NCBI GenBank assembly: GCA_963457665.1
Contig: OY735206.1
Span: 29,300,377 to 29,364,376 of the forward strand
DNA from: Thysanoteuthis rhombus
Taxonomy: Eukaryota > Mollusca > Cephalopoda > Oegopsida > Thysanoteuthidae
Length of the DNA stretch: 64,000 nucleotides
Direction of reading: 5' to 3'
Shown here one piece after another: positions 49,820 to 61,832 of the stretch. Position 1 is the first letter of the stretch, and the number at the start of each line of letters is the position of its first letter. The notes beneath the pieces were generated by a model. The model worked only from the letters and a program-made list of their open reading frames with translations. It did not search any database and was not told the DNA's origin. A program made the translations under genes and the position numbers.

Positions 49820-50276
49820 TCACGTGGCTGGTGCTGGTTCCTCGGCTGGAGGGGCACTGACTGGAGGCTGGAGATGAAGTGGGGGAATCATTATGGCTCT
49901 CAACTTCTCATTTAACTGTGCAATTTCAGGGTCGTATTTCTCATAGGACCTTACAGCTTGAGCAAATCGAATCAGTCCTACAAAAGGAAAAGATGAAATA
50001 AGTTTCATTACCTTCCAGTAAGGCTGTTCTATGGTACTTCCTGATTTCATGAGTTTGCACATTTATGAAAAAAGAATCCCATACGAAATATACAGGTGGT
50101 ACTTGAAACAATAACTGAGCAGAAGAAAATTCCAACATATTCATTGAATTCTCTTTCCTTTTCAACTTACTGCAAAACAAGCAATAATTTACTTAGGGAA
50201 CAATTTTATTAAAAAAATCTACAAAGCAAACAATTCTTTTTAATACAAATATTTTTAATAATAATGATTTATTCAT

Positions 50277-50319
<43 letters not shown>

Positions 50320-53300
50320 TTTATTACTATATTAATGATTTTTTTTTTTGATATTTCTTGTATTTAATTCTATTGTCTGTTCTGAAAAAGTTGAAAAGGA
50401 AAGAAATTTAATGAATACAACAGAATTTTCTCCAGCCAGTAGCTGTTTTGGGTAACACTAGTATAATATTCCATAAGTGATTTTTTTCCATGAATGTCAG
50501 GAACCCGTAGAATAGGAAAGCATCATACTTCTTTTAATCATTTATTATTCCCCCACCCACCTATAAGCCCTATCAGCAACAAAATAATTTTTGTACTGAT
50601 TACATCAAGTCATTCTTCGATAATCAGAATGTATGATTAAATTCTTTTTATTAAACATAGATATTTTTGGGATCATTGTCTTAATTTTGTTTTTTTCTAT
50701 ATTCATCATGTTTTGGCCATTTAACTCTCCAGCCTTCTTCATATGTTTGTCATATTCAGTAATACTCTTGACAACTTGAGTTGAGCCTCTAATTCAATCC
50801 TTGAGGGTAAACTGTTTGCAAGAAAGTCTTTAAAAAAAGAGGGTCAAATACAAGATTCTTTCAGGCATAGATGATGGAATGAAAACACTCTACCCTCACA
50901 GATTGGGAGGGCGGGATTTGACTAAAGATTCCAGATTTACCAAAAATTACAAATGCTGGCCAAAACTTAGATATCCACTATATATAATGATAATCATTCA
51001 CCTCAAAAATTCAGACAATCATTTTTATTCAAATCTTTTCAAGCACCATTATTAAGACAAAATATTGTAGAGGCTATTTCTAAAAGTTGATAAGATTATT
51101 CAAATATTCAGTATTCGCGACACATACATCATAGATAGCCAGCAAAAATCACTTAAAAACTGAGGAGAAAAAAAAAACTTGTGACGCCTTGCCTTCTCCG
51201 TTTCCGACAAATCCATATTTGTCGATGACACCCATTTCAATTTGGGTTGCTAATGGAAACACTAGTTGCATTGCTTTCAACATATCATTGCCAGCACTTT
51301 CTCTTGCCTCATCAAGACGGGTTGCATTTTCTTCCTTATTCAATGCATCCAATACATCATTGAGGGCATCTGAAACAAAGAAGAGAAAAAAAAAAACAAG
51401 TCTGGTTAGTCACTCAATAGACACCATCATATGAACAATGTCATTAGGTAGCATACATTGTTGGGGATAATCAATTGGAAAAAAGAGGTAATCAATGAAT
51501 TACTTCTCTCATCTTCTGTTAGGCAGTGATTACAGAAAAAAAAGTCTGAATTTAAAAAAAACAAAAACAAGTGCGAATGCAGCCAGAGACCAATTCAGCA
51601 TAAACTTACATTCTAGTTTGAAGCTTCCACTAAAAACTTATTTTCGGAGAAAATTTGAAAAAAAAAAAAAAAAAAAAAAAAGGCTGAAATTCAAAACATT
51701 TATTCCTTGTGTCTAACAAGGAATAAATGTTCTAAATTTCAGCCATCTAGCTATATTGATACAGCCTGTATGTGTGATACATAGAGAGACAGCCAGACCA
51801 ACTTAAATTCTAAAGAAACCTATGTGAACAGTTTTGGTCGACAGTTTTTAAAAGTTACTGAATATTGCAATATACAAAGTGAATGGCAGCATAAGATGAC
51901 TCCAAAAATTTAGGATGGAGGTTTGGTTTATTATTGATACTAGTAAAATATCAGTTTCTTTGTTAACAGTTTACCTGGGGGTGGAAATCTAAAACACTGT
52001 AATATCTGGAAAGAAAAAAAAGAAAACTGTGACAGATGGCTGAACACGTTGCTCATGATAATACCTGTCCAAAGATGACAGGACTATTTAGGTACGGATG
52101 AATTACAGAAGTATATATAATTACCTTAGTATATATGTATTTATTACTACAAACACAATGACGATTGTATTTCTTTTTTAAATTTTAATAAACTTGAAAC
52201 AGAGAAAAATAGTGAATTGAGTCTTTGGGAGAAATGGATTTGCACTTTTTATTTATATTTTATTCATTCATATTTTTTGTTATGGAAACTGTCTGCCAAA
52301 CATTTTGCTACTGACTGTTGGGGTTGGGAAGGTCAAGTTTAAGGTGAGACATAAGAAATAGTGGGTTAATGAGGGAAGGTTGGAAGGCAGACGTGTTGCG
52401 CATCTTTCTCCTTTCCTCCTCTTTCTTGTAGTTTTTAAAAATCATAATGGGTTGGGTCCTGCCTGTACTCTTGAAGACCCCTGGCTTGTTGACATGTGCA
52501 GACACAAAGCATCAGCAGTTAGTCTCCCATTTCCACTATGATTCTTTGACAAATAAACCAACTTACAAAGAAATTTTGTGACACTGGTATTAATATGTAT
52601 AGATAGATTTACTAAACTTAGCTTTAATACTTCACAAAGCCAGACAGTAGGAAATGATAAAGATCTGTAGAGAGGGTTCGCTTGATAAGAAAATCAGTGT
52701 CTGAATCCTGGCTTTTATCTGGGCTTGATGGCTACAATCTGCCTAGCTATTTTACTCATAGCTAGTGGCTGGGAAGTGGATTCATGCTTTTTCTAAGGAT
52801 ACTCATGTACAGTGATCACAAACTACCTACAGGCAAAATTTGAACCTAGTTCGCACCTGATATATATCATAATGAAGGTGTTCTAGCGATGGGGTCTCCG
52901 CTTTCTCCTGTGATTTCCAACACTTACAGGGAGTTGTTTTTTTTTTGTTTTTCTTTTTTTTAAAGATCTGGCTGTAACTTCCATTATTGGATATGTGAAT
53001 GATGCATTTATCCTATGGCTCCCACCAGTACAACTTGAAGGTTCTGTAGGATCATGAAGATTCTATTCACAATGGGAGAGGAAGAGGAAAACAAACTTAT
53101 GCTTTTTGATATCCTGGTTACCTGTATGGATAGAGGATATAACACTAGTGTGTGAAAAAAATAACTCATACATGGTTAGGTCTGAATTTTGATTCTAACT
53201 ATCCCTAGTGTGTTAAGGAAGTAGAAGTTTGTTGCCATCAGCAGTGATCCTCCAGGGCTGGGAGAAGAATAAAGGGACATTAGTAGCACCTTTCAATATA

Positions 53301-55129
53301 ACAACTACCTGTCCTTATTAGTTTTTAAGGTGGAAAGCAGGAAGTCTCCCAGTATCACCAACTATGTAGCTATAGCAAACATTTCATATGTAAGAGGTGT
53401 GATAGGAGAGATCCTAAGGGTTTGTCGATACTATAACATCAGAAAAGGTTATTAGTAGTGTAAATACTTTCACAACCTTCTTGCTAAAGTTGGTCCCTTA
53501 CAGGAGAAGGGTTGGACCAAAGATTGCATTTATAACATCGCAAGCTAACGTGGAAAAGTATATGAAAGAGAAACCAACCATCCCCTTAAAGTCAGACTCA
53601 GCTTCAGGAACAAAAGAAAACCATAGCTAAAAGGGAGATAGAGGAATCTGGTATGGCAGACCATATCTGGAGAGACAAGTGCACATGTTACCTTTTCTGG
53701 GATAAGGTCTAGATAATTGACAGAGAGCATTATTGGAGAGTGAGGAAGTTGAAGGTGGTTACGTATATCAGCTTGTTGATTAGATTTATGTCAGGTTAGT
53801 ATGGAATTCAACACGGAGTGGTTTTCTTTGCTTAGCAAAGAAAGAGTTGGGGGAATCCTTCAGGAATAGTTTGTTATTGCCCGGGTACATAGGAGTTAGC
53901 ATGATTTCATATGAGTATCTAGAACTTCTTAGATAGACTGTTTTGGTTGGTATCGTAAGCTTATGAGAACCCTTTGGTTAAGGGGAAGACAGCCCTTCAT
54001 TCGTTCGGTTTTTCCTGAATTCCATACTGTTTTACCCAAACTCATATTATAACTTATATAAAAAATTTGCCCGTCTTCATAGTTTTCTGGTCATACCTTG
54101 CCCGGGCTGGTACAACCACTGTCTCCTAGCTTGTACGCCTATGTTTGGTATATTAACACAATTCCACATGACACACGTCCATTTTGTGTTATGTAGCACA
54201 TTGAATCTGACACGCACGTGCATCCATTCCACATCCATTTCGCAGAGTAGTTTTTAGTTGAATGAAAAGAAAATTGTTTAAAGAAAGAAATAAAGGACCA
54301 TGATGCATAAATGCGTCACGTGACATTAAGGAGAGGACAAAATTTAAAAAAGCTAGTGCAAAGGAGGATGCAAATATCAGCATCAGTTTTTTTAAATTCG
54401 ATAAATTTCATTCACAAAAATGAAGCATAAGAAGTATTGGCAAACAAGGAGTTTCTAACCGTCGAATTCGTCATTTGGATCAAATCGCTTTTGACACTAC
54501 GCCGACTTTTCCGAATTACTGGAATGTTCCGTCTTTCTTTCACCAATTCTCTTATTTCTTTTGATTCGTGAAAATTCGCCTGTGAAATTTTCCCACCCAC
54601 GCATACCTGATGTAAAAAATGGTGCATAAATAAAAAATGTGAGAATTCATGCCACAAAAACAGGACATATCACACCACTAACCATTATTATTTGAAAAAA
54701 GACAGCATAGTGTCAAAATCAGTTGGTTCCATTTTCACAAATGACGAATGATCCAATATCGTCAATTAAAACCTCCATGGTTGCCGTAGTCCTATTAAAC
54801 AATTTCTAATGGTAACTCTAATATATGAAAAAAAAAAAGAAATATAGATGTTATTATGTAAAGTTTAAAATATCCAGGATAACAGTTTAATTTCTGTTAG
54901 GAAGTACTTCAGGTCAACATTTTCCTGTAAATTCTGATCTAACGTAACTATGACAAATCTCAATCATTATTATTTCTAAAAGACAACCGAGTGACCTTTA
55001 AGTCATTTAGATGCATTCATAAATCTCTTCTCGGTGATTCCAAACACTCGACATAATGACCCCTTCCATAAATTAAAGCGACTCACCTTTGCAATCTTCG
55101 TTCGTGAATTGATGCAGGGCAGCAGCCAT
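49820..55129 (-). CDS. C12orf57: Protein C10 (C12orf57) homologue, 125 aa, three exons
   Basis: Exons on the minus strand: 55129-55087, 51369-51193, 49977-49820 (378 nt, stop included). Protein starts MAAALHQFTNEDCK. The middle exon gives DEARESAGNDMLKAMQLVFP and ATQIEMGVIDKYGFVGNGEG; the last exon gives LIRFAQAVRSYEKYDPEIAQ and a Pro/Ala-rich tail. This matches vertebrate protein C10 (about 126 residues) along its length, for example DEAR..A.NDM, P.ATQI, YGF..(D/N)GEG and F(A).V(K/R)SYE..DPEIA. Human C12orf57 is a small widely expressed protein linked to Temtamy syndrome; its molecular role is not settled. The junction of exons 2 and 3 fits the family only if the intron starts with GC (AAG then GCAAGG). 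Divergent from ATP5F1E. Confidence 0.92.
50278..50316. repeat. (TA)n microsatellite
   Basis: TA run in the second C10 intron. Confidence 0.9.
51399..51855 (+). repeat. Repeat family A copy, near full length
   Basis: 'tctggttagtcactcaatag' through 'gcataaacttacattctag' to 'gacagtttttaaaag'. Lies in the first C10 intron (gene order), starting 30 bases from the exon 2 acceptor, antisense to C10. Confidence 0.85.
52690..52875 (-). repeat. tRNA-like SINE (family 3) copy
   Basis: Shares 'ctgcctagctattttac', a 'tgctttttctaaggat' block and the tRNA-like end 'aatttgaacctagttcgcac' (minus-strand B box) with 6370-6560. Confidence 0.6.
52885..53815 (+). mobile_element. Penelope-like retroelement fossil (reverse transcriptase end plus GIY-YIG part)
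   Basis: Translated pieces show MGSPLSPVISNTYRE (palm), IIGYVNDAFILW (the catalytic-site region of Penelope-type enzymes), and the downstream conserved segment ISYVRGV. After these comes a GIY-YIG-like part with EESGMADHIW and 'IIDREHYWRVRKLK'-like residues. The order matches the C-terminal half of Penelope-like elements. The element is 5'-truncated and broken, with several breaks, so it is old. It lies in the first C10 intron, antisense to C10. Confidence 0.75.
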
Positions 55130-55449
55130 ATTCGCAGTTTGGGTTTAACGGTGTACGAAATTAGCAAGTTCCGGTTGTAAAACAGTACCGACCACAGAAT
55201 AAACAACACGATACATTTCTCGATAAAAAAATATCTCAAGATTTTCACATCATTAAGGAGAAAGCGTACATTATTACCAATGCATAGGTTTTAATTTTTC
55301 AAATTGTAAAATGCATGTTGGAATTCTCAGTCACCATCATCTGCTATTATTATCATCATGGTTTTATTTTAATCAATACATATATGTAGTTTAAAACGAA
55401 ACAATATGAATCACTTGCATTCATTAATAGATTTTGTGCGGTTTTTTTT

Positions 55450-56310
55450 TTTTTTGCATGCACGGATATGAATTAGCTTCGCTGAACATGGCTAAAAATT
55501 GCTGGATTTTTCAATTTTTCATTTTCAGCTAAATTTATAGCTTAAAAGTAGCTGGATTATCATATGTTCTCTCTTCTCGTTCGGAAAATCATACGATAAC
55601 TCCTGGAATGTTCGGAAGTTTGAAATCAAAATCATATTTCAATAAGGCTCCTCCTTAGTCTTATGATAGCATTGATATCAGATCAATATGGGTAATTATT
55701 TTATTGATTAGAAAAAAAAAATGTAAAAAAAGAGAAAAAGGTAAAACTGACACAATAATGAAAATAAATAACACATGAATGGAAAAAGTTACTTTTTCCA
55801 TTCATGTGTTATTTATTCTCATTATTGTGTCAATCAATGATGAGTACGCTCGAAAAATCACTCAAATACTCTTATAATCGATTAATGCTTGAATTTTCAA
55901 TATAAAGATATATTATTTCAAGATTATAGGACCCTTGGTCCTTTGTAAGAATTTTTTTCGATTGCACTAATCAATCACTCGAAAAATCAAACGAAGGCTG
56001 TATAATGTTTCAATTATTGATTTTAAAAAATTAATTTTTTGATTGTGTAAAGATTTCAGGAGACATCGTAAGTTTTCGAGCGTATTCCTTAAATAACATA
56101 TTTATGAATGTAAAATTCAAACATCCGAAGATTTCAGCGTCCAGTGTTTTTGAGCTTACTAAACATTTTTAGCTATTCAGTAAGCTGAAAGTAGCTGAAA
56201 ATGAAGAATAGACAAATCTAGCCATTTTTAGCCACTAAAGGAGGCTACTCCAGATGACATTTACGGATGTCATGATTTTGCATCTGTGCGTGCAAAAATT
56301 ACCTTTTGTT
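55450..56310. mobile_element. Foldback element between C10 and ATP5F1E
   Basis: Outer arms: about 55450-55570 ('tgcatgcacggatatg', 'catggctaaaaattgctgg', 'ttcattttcagcta') and about 56130-56310, where the reverse complement reads 'ttgcacgcacagatgc', 'gtggctaaaaatggctag' and 'ttcattttcagcta'. The arms are diverged by roughly a quarter by eye. No coding frame. A near-perfect palindrome lies inside (55748-55832). Confidence 0.65.
55748..55832. repeat. Near-perfect 85 bp palindrome
   Basis: 42 bases on either side of the centre at 55790 are complementary at 41 of 42 positions (mismatch at 55762/55818), with a one-base loop. Confidence 0.95.
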
Positions 56311-56739
56311 TCAATAACTACATACATTCGCTAAAATGGAATTACAGGTGTAGAAATGCCAGCCGATTATTACAGAGAATATAGTACCAAAATTATAGTC
56401 AGAAATAGAATTGTTTATTTGCATTTAAAAGAAATGATTTTGTACCATTAGGGAAATGCGCAGCCAAATGTTGACTAAGTTGTGTCTCCATGCGCGTTTA
56501 GCTATAGATTTCTCCGAATATCATAGTAAAAATAAAATTTAGGTTAACATAAATTGATCTAAATTGCGTAGTTTCTTGTTTTACTGAATTACGTCGTTTT
56601 CCTTTTTTTTACGTAGTTTTAAAACAAACAATTTGTCGAAGAATAATAACTAGACTATCAAACAGTGAATCATTATCCTTGATTACATAATAAATTGCTC
56701 CTGCTGATGAAGTGAAGAGAAATCAAGTCGGCAAAATTT

Positions 56740-56833
56740 TGGTCTAACACCGCCTAGCAGCACAAGTGAACCTCGAAGGTCGAAGACACTTTCCGCTGGT
56801 TTTTCTCCGGTTATTTCCCTCCTTTAATCGAAA
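56740..56833 (+). promoter_or_regulatory. Likely ATP5F1E promoter and 5' leader
   Basis: More CG-bearing than the surroundings, followed by pyrimidine-rich sequence ('ttatttccctcc') and the start codon in an AAAATGTC context. No TATA box visible. The precise start is not determinable. Confidence 0.4.
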
Positions 56834-59270
56834 ATGTCTGCATTTTGGCGTCAAGCTGGTCTCAGGTAAATATTTAAGATCATTTTTATTTTTGAAAGAC
56901 ATGAAAATGATCTAGTCGTCTTTTAAATACCAAATTTTGAATATTTCACTTTGTGGTCTACCACGACTTCTTAACCTTGTGAATGTGAGGAAGACATTTT
57001 GGGTGTCACGTTGTTTTCTGCTATTCAAATTCGACTTTTATAGTTGATGTTCATTTCTATTTAGTCGATGAAATTTCCAGTTTCCAACGGGTGACAATAT
57101 TGTAGTATTGTAGTCTTTATCTGCAATTTCTTAACTTTGAAAAGAATGAAGGAGTTTGGCCTTGTCCTGAACGGCTTTGAGGACGCTACGGCTAATTGCC
57201 GAGGTGGGAGAGGTTTTCCCCGACCCGAGATTCCTAATGTACCGATAGGACTCTTATTTAAAGTTAACAGTTCGTTTTAATAGTGACTTTTTGGTGATTT
57301 TTGTCGACATTATGCTGCAATTTGCTTTGTGGCGAGGATTATATGCTCAGTGAAGATACAAATAATATATATTACATTAATGTACCGACCTGGAAGTCTC
57401 GAGGGGTTTATCGCAGTAAGCATCATGGTCGATAAAATTCACCAAAAAACCCATCTAAAGTTACAAAAATAGAGTATATATCTTTAAAAGTCGTAATTTC
57501 AATGAAAAACTCTCAATAAGGCTCTAATCAATACATTATGTGTCTCCTTTCGGCAATAATTATTCTCGTCAATATTCTTTTTGAGGTCAACGTTAAAAAT
57601 TGATGTTTCAAGTCTTGTATGAAAGCATTTTACGTGCGTTATTTGTTGGGGGGGTCACGTCTGATGAATGGGGCTTCTTTCCTCTCAAACACCTTTTAAT
57701 CGACAATATTAGAACAATATTCTCCGTCCTACGCGGCTAAATATTGATAAAATGTTAACTTTCCACCCACCCCCCTCTCCTGGTTCATTTTGTCGGATTA
57801 AGGTGAATTGTTTTTGTTTTGTTTTTTTTTTACCTTAATTTTTTTCCAATCTCACTTCTATCAGCATCTTATTAGTTTATTATTTTAGGGGGAAATCATA
57901 CGGAAAAGCCAATAATAGCGAAGTTGCTTCCCGTGTCGTACGACAAATGAAAGCAATTCAAAACAAAATCATTGCCGCTAATGAAATTTCTCCAAACATA
58001 CGTGTAGACTCTATCATTTCTGTTGCAATTGTGAGTTTTCCAGATCCCAGTTGCTAGCATGACGCCCCAAATAGACTGTCTTATAGGACTTGAAAAGGAG
58101 CCCCCATCTTCCCTGCTATCAACGCATAGTGTTAGAGGGATCTATGCGTTTCACAAGGGCATTAGCACGTCTGCAAGTGTGACTTCTTGGCTACACGTCA
58201 TTGTTGTAAAAGTAATAATTTTAAGTGCATGAAAACATGGAAAAAAATTATTCATTGAACAAATAACAAAAACAAATGAGTAGCTCATTATAGATTCGAA
58301 ATACTTTATTGCAAAAATTAAATAATTGAAAGGACAATGAAAACAATAAGATTGTTTTTTGTATTTTAGATATTGTAATCGTTGTCAGCTTATATATGTA
58401 GTTTTTACGGAGGTTCGGCTCTAAAAAAAAATTTAATTCAACCCAATATTTCTCAAAAATGGAGAAAGAATTCCCTACGAAATGAAGGTCATGCTCATAA
58501 TCAATCAAAATGTCAATATTTGAAAGTGAAATAAATGTATTTTTAAAATCCATAACACTATTCTCAAATTTCTTTTATTCGTTTGGTGTGTGATTTTCTT
58601 TTTTTCTGTTATTCATTCGATGCTGAACTTATTTTTCTCCTTTAATGTATCTTTGAAATGTCATCTCCCTTGATGTGATTGTTAGTTATCTCCCCAAGAC
58701 GTTGATATTCACAATTACCAGACTTGCAAATCCCCAATGATTACAAATTATATAATTTACATTGGATCCGTCAAAAAATGCAATTATTATTATAATTCTT
58801 TCACTTTTAGCATTCTCAATGTAAAAACTTGTATCGACCAACTTGTATTAACATGATTAAATGTGCAATGTCTTTATCTGTTGAGCCATTGACCTGTGCC
58901 TCACCTTGTGAAGACATTAAGTGCATTTTATTTCTCTCTTAAATTATGGAATTTGGTTCCATTTATGTCTAATTTTTGTTTCCACTGCCTTATTTCATTT
59001 CCAGTTATGTGCAGTTCTCTGCTATTTGTGCCAGGGTGGTGAGGAATTGTTTGCAGCCAGCTGCAAAAGCATCAGCCGAGAAGAATGCTGTCAGCTATAT
59101 GAAATACACAAAATGGGAAGGAGGGAAACCAGTTGGCAGTAAGTGGAAACCTTTTCAGCAATTTAAGTATGACCTGAAAAATAAACAAGTTGAATTATAA
59201 GAAGACCTTGAACAGTGCAGAAAATTCAGGCATCCCTATGTTTGGATTTCTATGAGATTTTATTCAGAAA

Positions 59271-59340
<70 letters not shown>

Positions 59341-61297
59341 CAAAGATAGACTTGCATATCAAAAACATAACTTATGTTGAAACAGACCCCTCCAAACAAA
59401 AACTTGATAAGTTCTTGAACTCTATCCCTGGAAAACCTCTACTCATTCAGTCACTATGGATCCCAAAACGGACTCCTTTGTGTGGTGCTGTGGTGACGGA
59501 CAAATTTTTCAACATTTTCAAATAGCCAGTAATCCTCAACGGAGATTTCAGTTCTCAGGGTCAACATTTTGAAGATTTAGGGAATAGTATCAGCTCAACT
59601 CTAGAAAATAGGGTTGTATTTCCAGGAAGTCATTTTCAAGTGGTCATAACTTGGAACGTGGCCCACTTTGTGAGCTCAACGATACAAAATCTCACAATTT
59701 GGTTCTTTCTTGCTATTCTAGATTCTGAGGTATGAGATTTTAGAAATGGCCTCAATTGAAGAAAATTTAATTGGCAAAAATGAACATTTGGACATGTTGC
59801 ATCATTTTCTCTCAAAAACCACTGATAAGAGCAATGTTTCAAAATATTTGGGCTTAGTTTTGCAATACAGTGCCCTGATTCTTTTATATTCTAATCAGTG
59901 AAGGATACAGGGAGGAGTAATGCTGGTACATTGCATATATATATATATATATGTGTGTGTAATTCTCAATTTCGCGTTTGTATATTCAGTGTCTAATGAT
60001 TGAGATGTTACTGTATACCCAGTTTCCAAACCCCATTTCCAGCTCCATACCAAAATAATGGTGATGGTGGTATGTTAGGCTGAGTTGGCAGAGGTTGAGG
60101 TAGTAGGAAGCATATCAGACTGTTGTGTAGGAGGGAGAAAGGAAGAGATTGTGAGCTGCCTTCATAATGGCTTGCTGCAGAACAAACACTGAATACTATT
60201 TTTGCTTTTTGCCTTATAGTATAAGTGCAAGAAACAATAATATCAACACCTTGATGTGACATCGAAGTTTTACATTCAGCTTTATCAATTATAGGATCCT
60301 TTGGTCTTTTTTTTTTTTTTTTCCTTCAAATTTGATTTTAGGGTTTACTTAATTCTATGCATTTGGCTAAAGTGCTCTGTGTCAGTCATACAGATTAATG
60401 GAATCAGACTTGTAGAATTATATAGATAGGTACATATAAAGAAATCACACATTTGTTATCGGAGAGAGCTAAAATGCAGACCTCCAAACAATTATCCATT
60501 TTTGAACTTAGTGAAAAACATTCTCTTGGATCATGGGGTCTGGTTCATAATCCAAAATTTCACTATTCAAAATTGGGTTGCCAGATTTGGCAATACTCCG
60601 AGCGTACCCTCAGAGACTTGAACCCAAAACATGCATTGGAATAACATGGAAATTGAGCATGACTTGAAGTGAGAGGTTTAATACCAGCCTCTTTATGCAA
60701 GCCCACTTGAAAAAGTTGTATTGAACCTCTGCCGACAGACTTGCTATTCCAGTTTCAGTTTTGGATGAAGCTCGGATTGTCTCCCCTTTTGATCAAATGT
60801 TGCATTCCTGAATGCTCAGATTTTTGAAAAGCTGAAGGTCAAAATCCCGAAAAACATCTGTTACCAAAAGGTCCTTTTTTTTTTTTTTCCCCCCTTTTCA
60901 TATATATATACTGGATTGAAATCTTAAAATCACTGGTTAATTCTTAATTCTGAAAATTTTGATTGTTCAATTTCTAAAATTAGTCCAATGTAGATTTAGT
61001 AATTAAGATGATGAATTTATTATATGAAAGCATTTTAGTGAATCGTCGAATATTTACCATTGAGTCCAACAGCCACTGGTAATGCAAAGGTGAGAGCATC
61101 GCTATGTTGAAGCGGTTAGCCTATTGGTCACAGGTTCGATTCTTGCAGCAGCCCCATTTTCTTCGATTGTTTATTCTATTTATGTTGTTGAGGGCAAGTG
61201 ATACTTTAAACATGTAATGATGGGAGATCAAGTAAGATTCTACATAATCTAACAATTTATAATCATTCTGTTGGATCATATACTTCCATTTCTTAAT

Positions 61298-61368
<71 letters not shown>

Positions 61369-61631
61369 TTTCATAGCTATGATTTGATTGGCAGGTTGTT
61401 CTCTTACAAGTTTTGCATATCTGAAAATTTGTCACAAATACACCGGATCATTTCCAAGTAAATTTATTCTGAAAAATATATTTTTTGTTTTTATATACAA
61501 CACAAAATTTCAAGTAATCATCTTTTAGTTAGAATAGAAATAGGAGTGGATTTTGACTCTTCAACAGCCAGGCTTGTTTCATAATTTTGTTTTTGAGAAA
61601 ATTCTATCTCCTAATTTTCTCTAAAATAATG

Positions 61632-61667
<36 letters not shown>

Positions 61668-61717
61668 CCATTAATGTTTTTTCTCTTTTTCTTTTCCCAG
61701 AATCTACAAAGGCCTGA
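56834..61717 (+). CDS. ATP5F1E: Mitochondrial ATP synthase epsilon subunit, 60 aa, three exons
   Basis: Exons: 56834-56865, 59005-59138, 61701-61717 (183 nt with stop); all junctions are AG/GT and in phase. The protein begins MSAFWRQAGLSYVQFSAICA and continues RVVRNCLQPAAKASAEKN, then KYTKWEGGKPVGKSTKA. WRQAGLSY(I/V).(Y/F)S.ICA is the hallmark of the metazoan mitochondrial F1 epsilon subunit, which sits in the central stalk with gamma and delta of the F1FO ATP synthase. Length is close to the usual 50-60 residues. The last exon encodes only five residues plus part of a Lys and is preceded by a long T run (61631-61668). AATAAA signals follow at 61793 and 61827. Reading through the second donor would give a different 21-residue tail, an alternative I consider less likely. 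Confidence 0.93.
57889..58030 (+). other. Candidate extra exon in ATP5F1E intron 1
   Basis: AG acceptor at 57887-57888 after a T-rich tract and GTGAGT donor at 58031. Joined to exon 1, it is open: ...GLRGKSYGKANNSEVASRVVR, then QMKAIQNKIIAANEISPN. The SY...(A/S)RVVR spacing resembles the normal second exon (SY..8..RVVR versus SY..10..RVVR). It is 142 nt, so it would put the normal exon 2 out of frame and would have to replace it. It may be a diverged duplicate exon or chance. Confidence 0.4.
59272..59338. repeat. (TA)n microsatellite
   Basis: Long TA run in ATP5F1E intron 2. Confidence 0.95.
60045..60240 (+). repeat. Interspersed repeat shared with 8805-9205
   Basis: Shorter copy with the same 'ggtgatgg.ggtatgtta' start and 'actatttttgcttttt' end. 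Confidence 0.5.
61065..61305 (+). repeat. tRNA-like core plus right arm of the foldback element
   Basis: tRNA-like core at about 61070-61157. The anticodon arm is a full 5 bp stem, TCGCT/AGCGG (one T-G pair), with loop ATGTTGA (would read GTT). The B box is ggttcgattct, and a long extra arm is present. The following 150 bp match the reverse complement of the left arm at 11013-11143. The left arm is missing here. Confidence 0.7.
61315..61363. repeat. (TA)n microsatellite
   Basis: TA run preceded by a CA run, next to the foldback arm, as in the copy at 11.4 kb. Confidence 0.95.
61530..61590 (-). repeat. SINE family 1 fragment
   Basis: Reverse complement of the 'acaagcctggctg' and 'cactcctatttctattct' blocks. 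Confidence 0.55.
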
Positions 61718-61792
61718 TGCTGTTTCTGAAGAAAAATGAAAAAAAATAGTTTGCAATTTGATAGGAAAAAAAATTCTCATTTAATTTGAATG

Positions 61793-61798
61793 AATAAA
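61793..61798 (+). terminator. ATP5F1E polyadenylation signal
   Basis: AATAAA 75 bases after the stop codon; a second lies at 61827-61832. Confidence 0.6.
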
Positions 61799-61832
61799 AT
61801 TGAAATTTCATCCCTAGTGAAATGTAAATAAA

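Noticed and set aside
54412-54657. Minus-strand 81-codon frame between C10 exons 1 and 2
   Set aside because: C10 exons 1 and 2 join exactly without it and protein C10 has no such segment.
57170-57260. Possible structured RNA in ATP5F1E intron 1
   Set aside because: GC-richer than its surroundings, but I could not draw a convincing fold or match it to a known RNA.
58921-59142. Separate small protein starting MHFISLLNYG
   Set aside because: It is the wrong frame of ATP5F1E exon 2.
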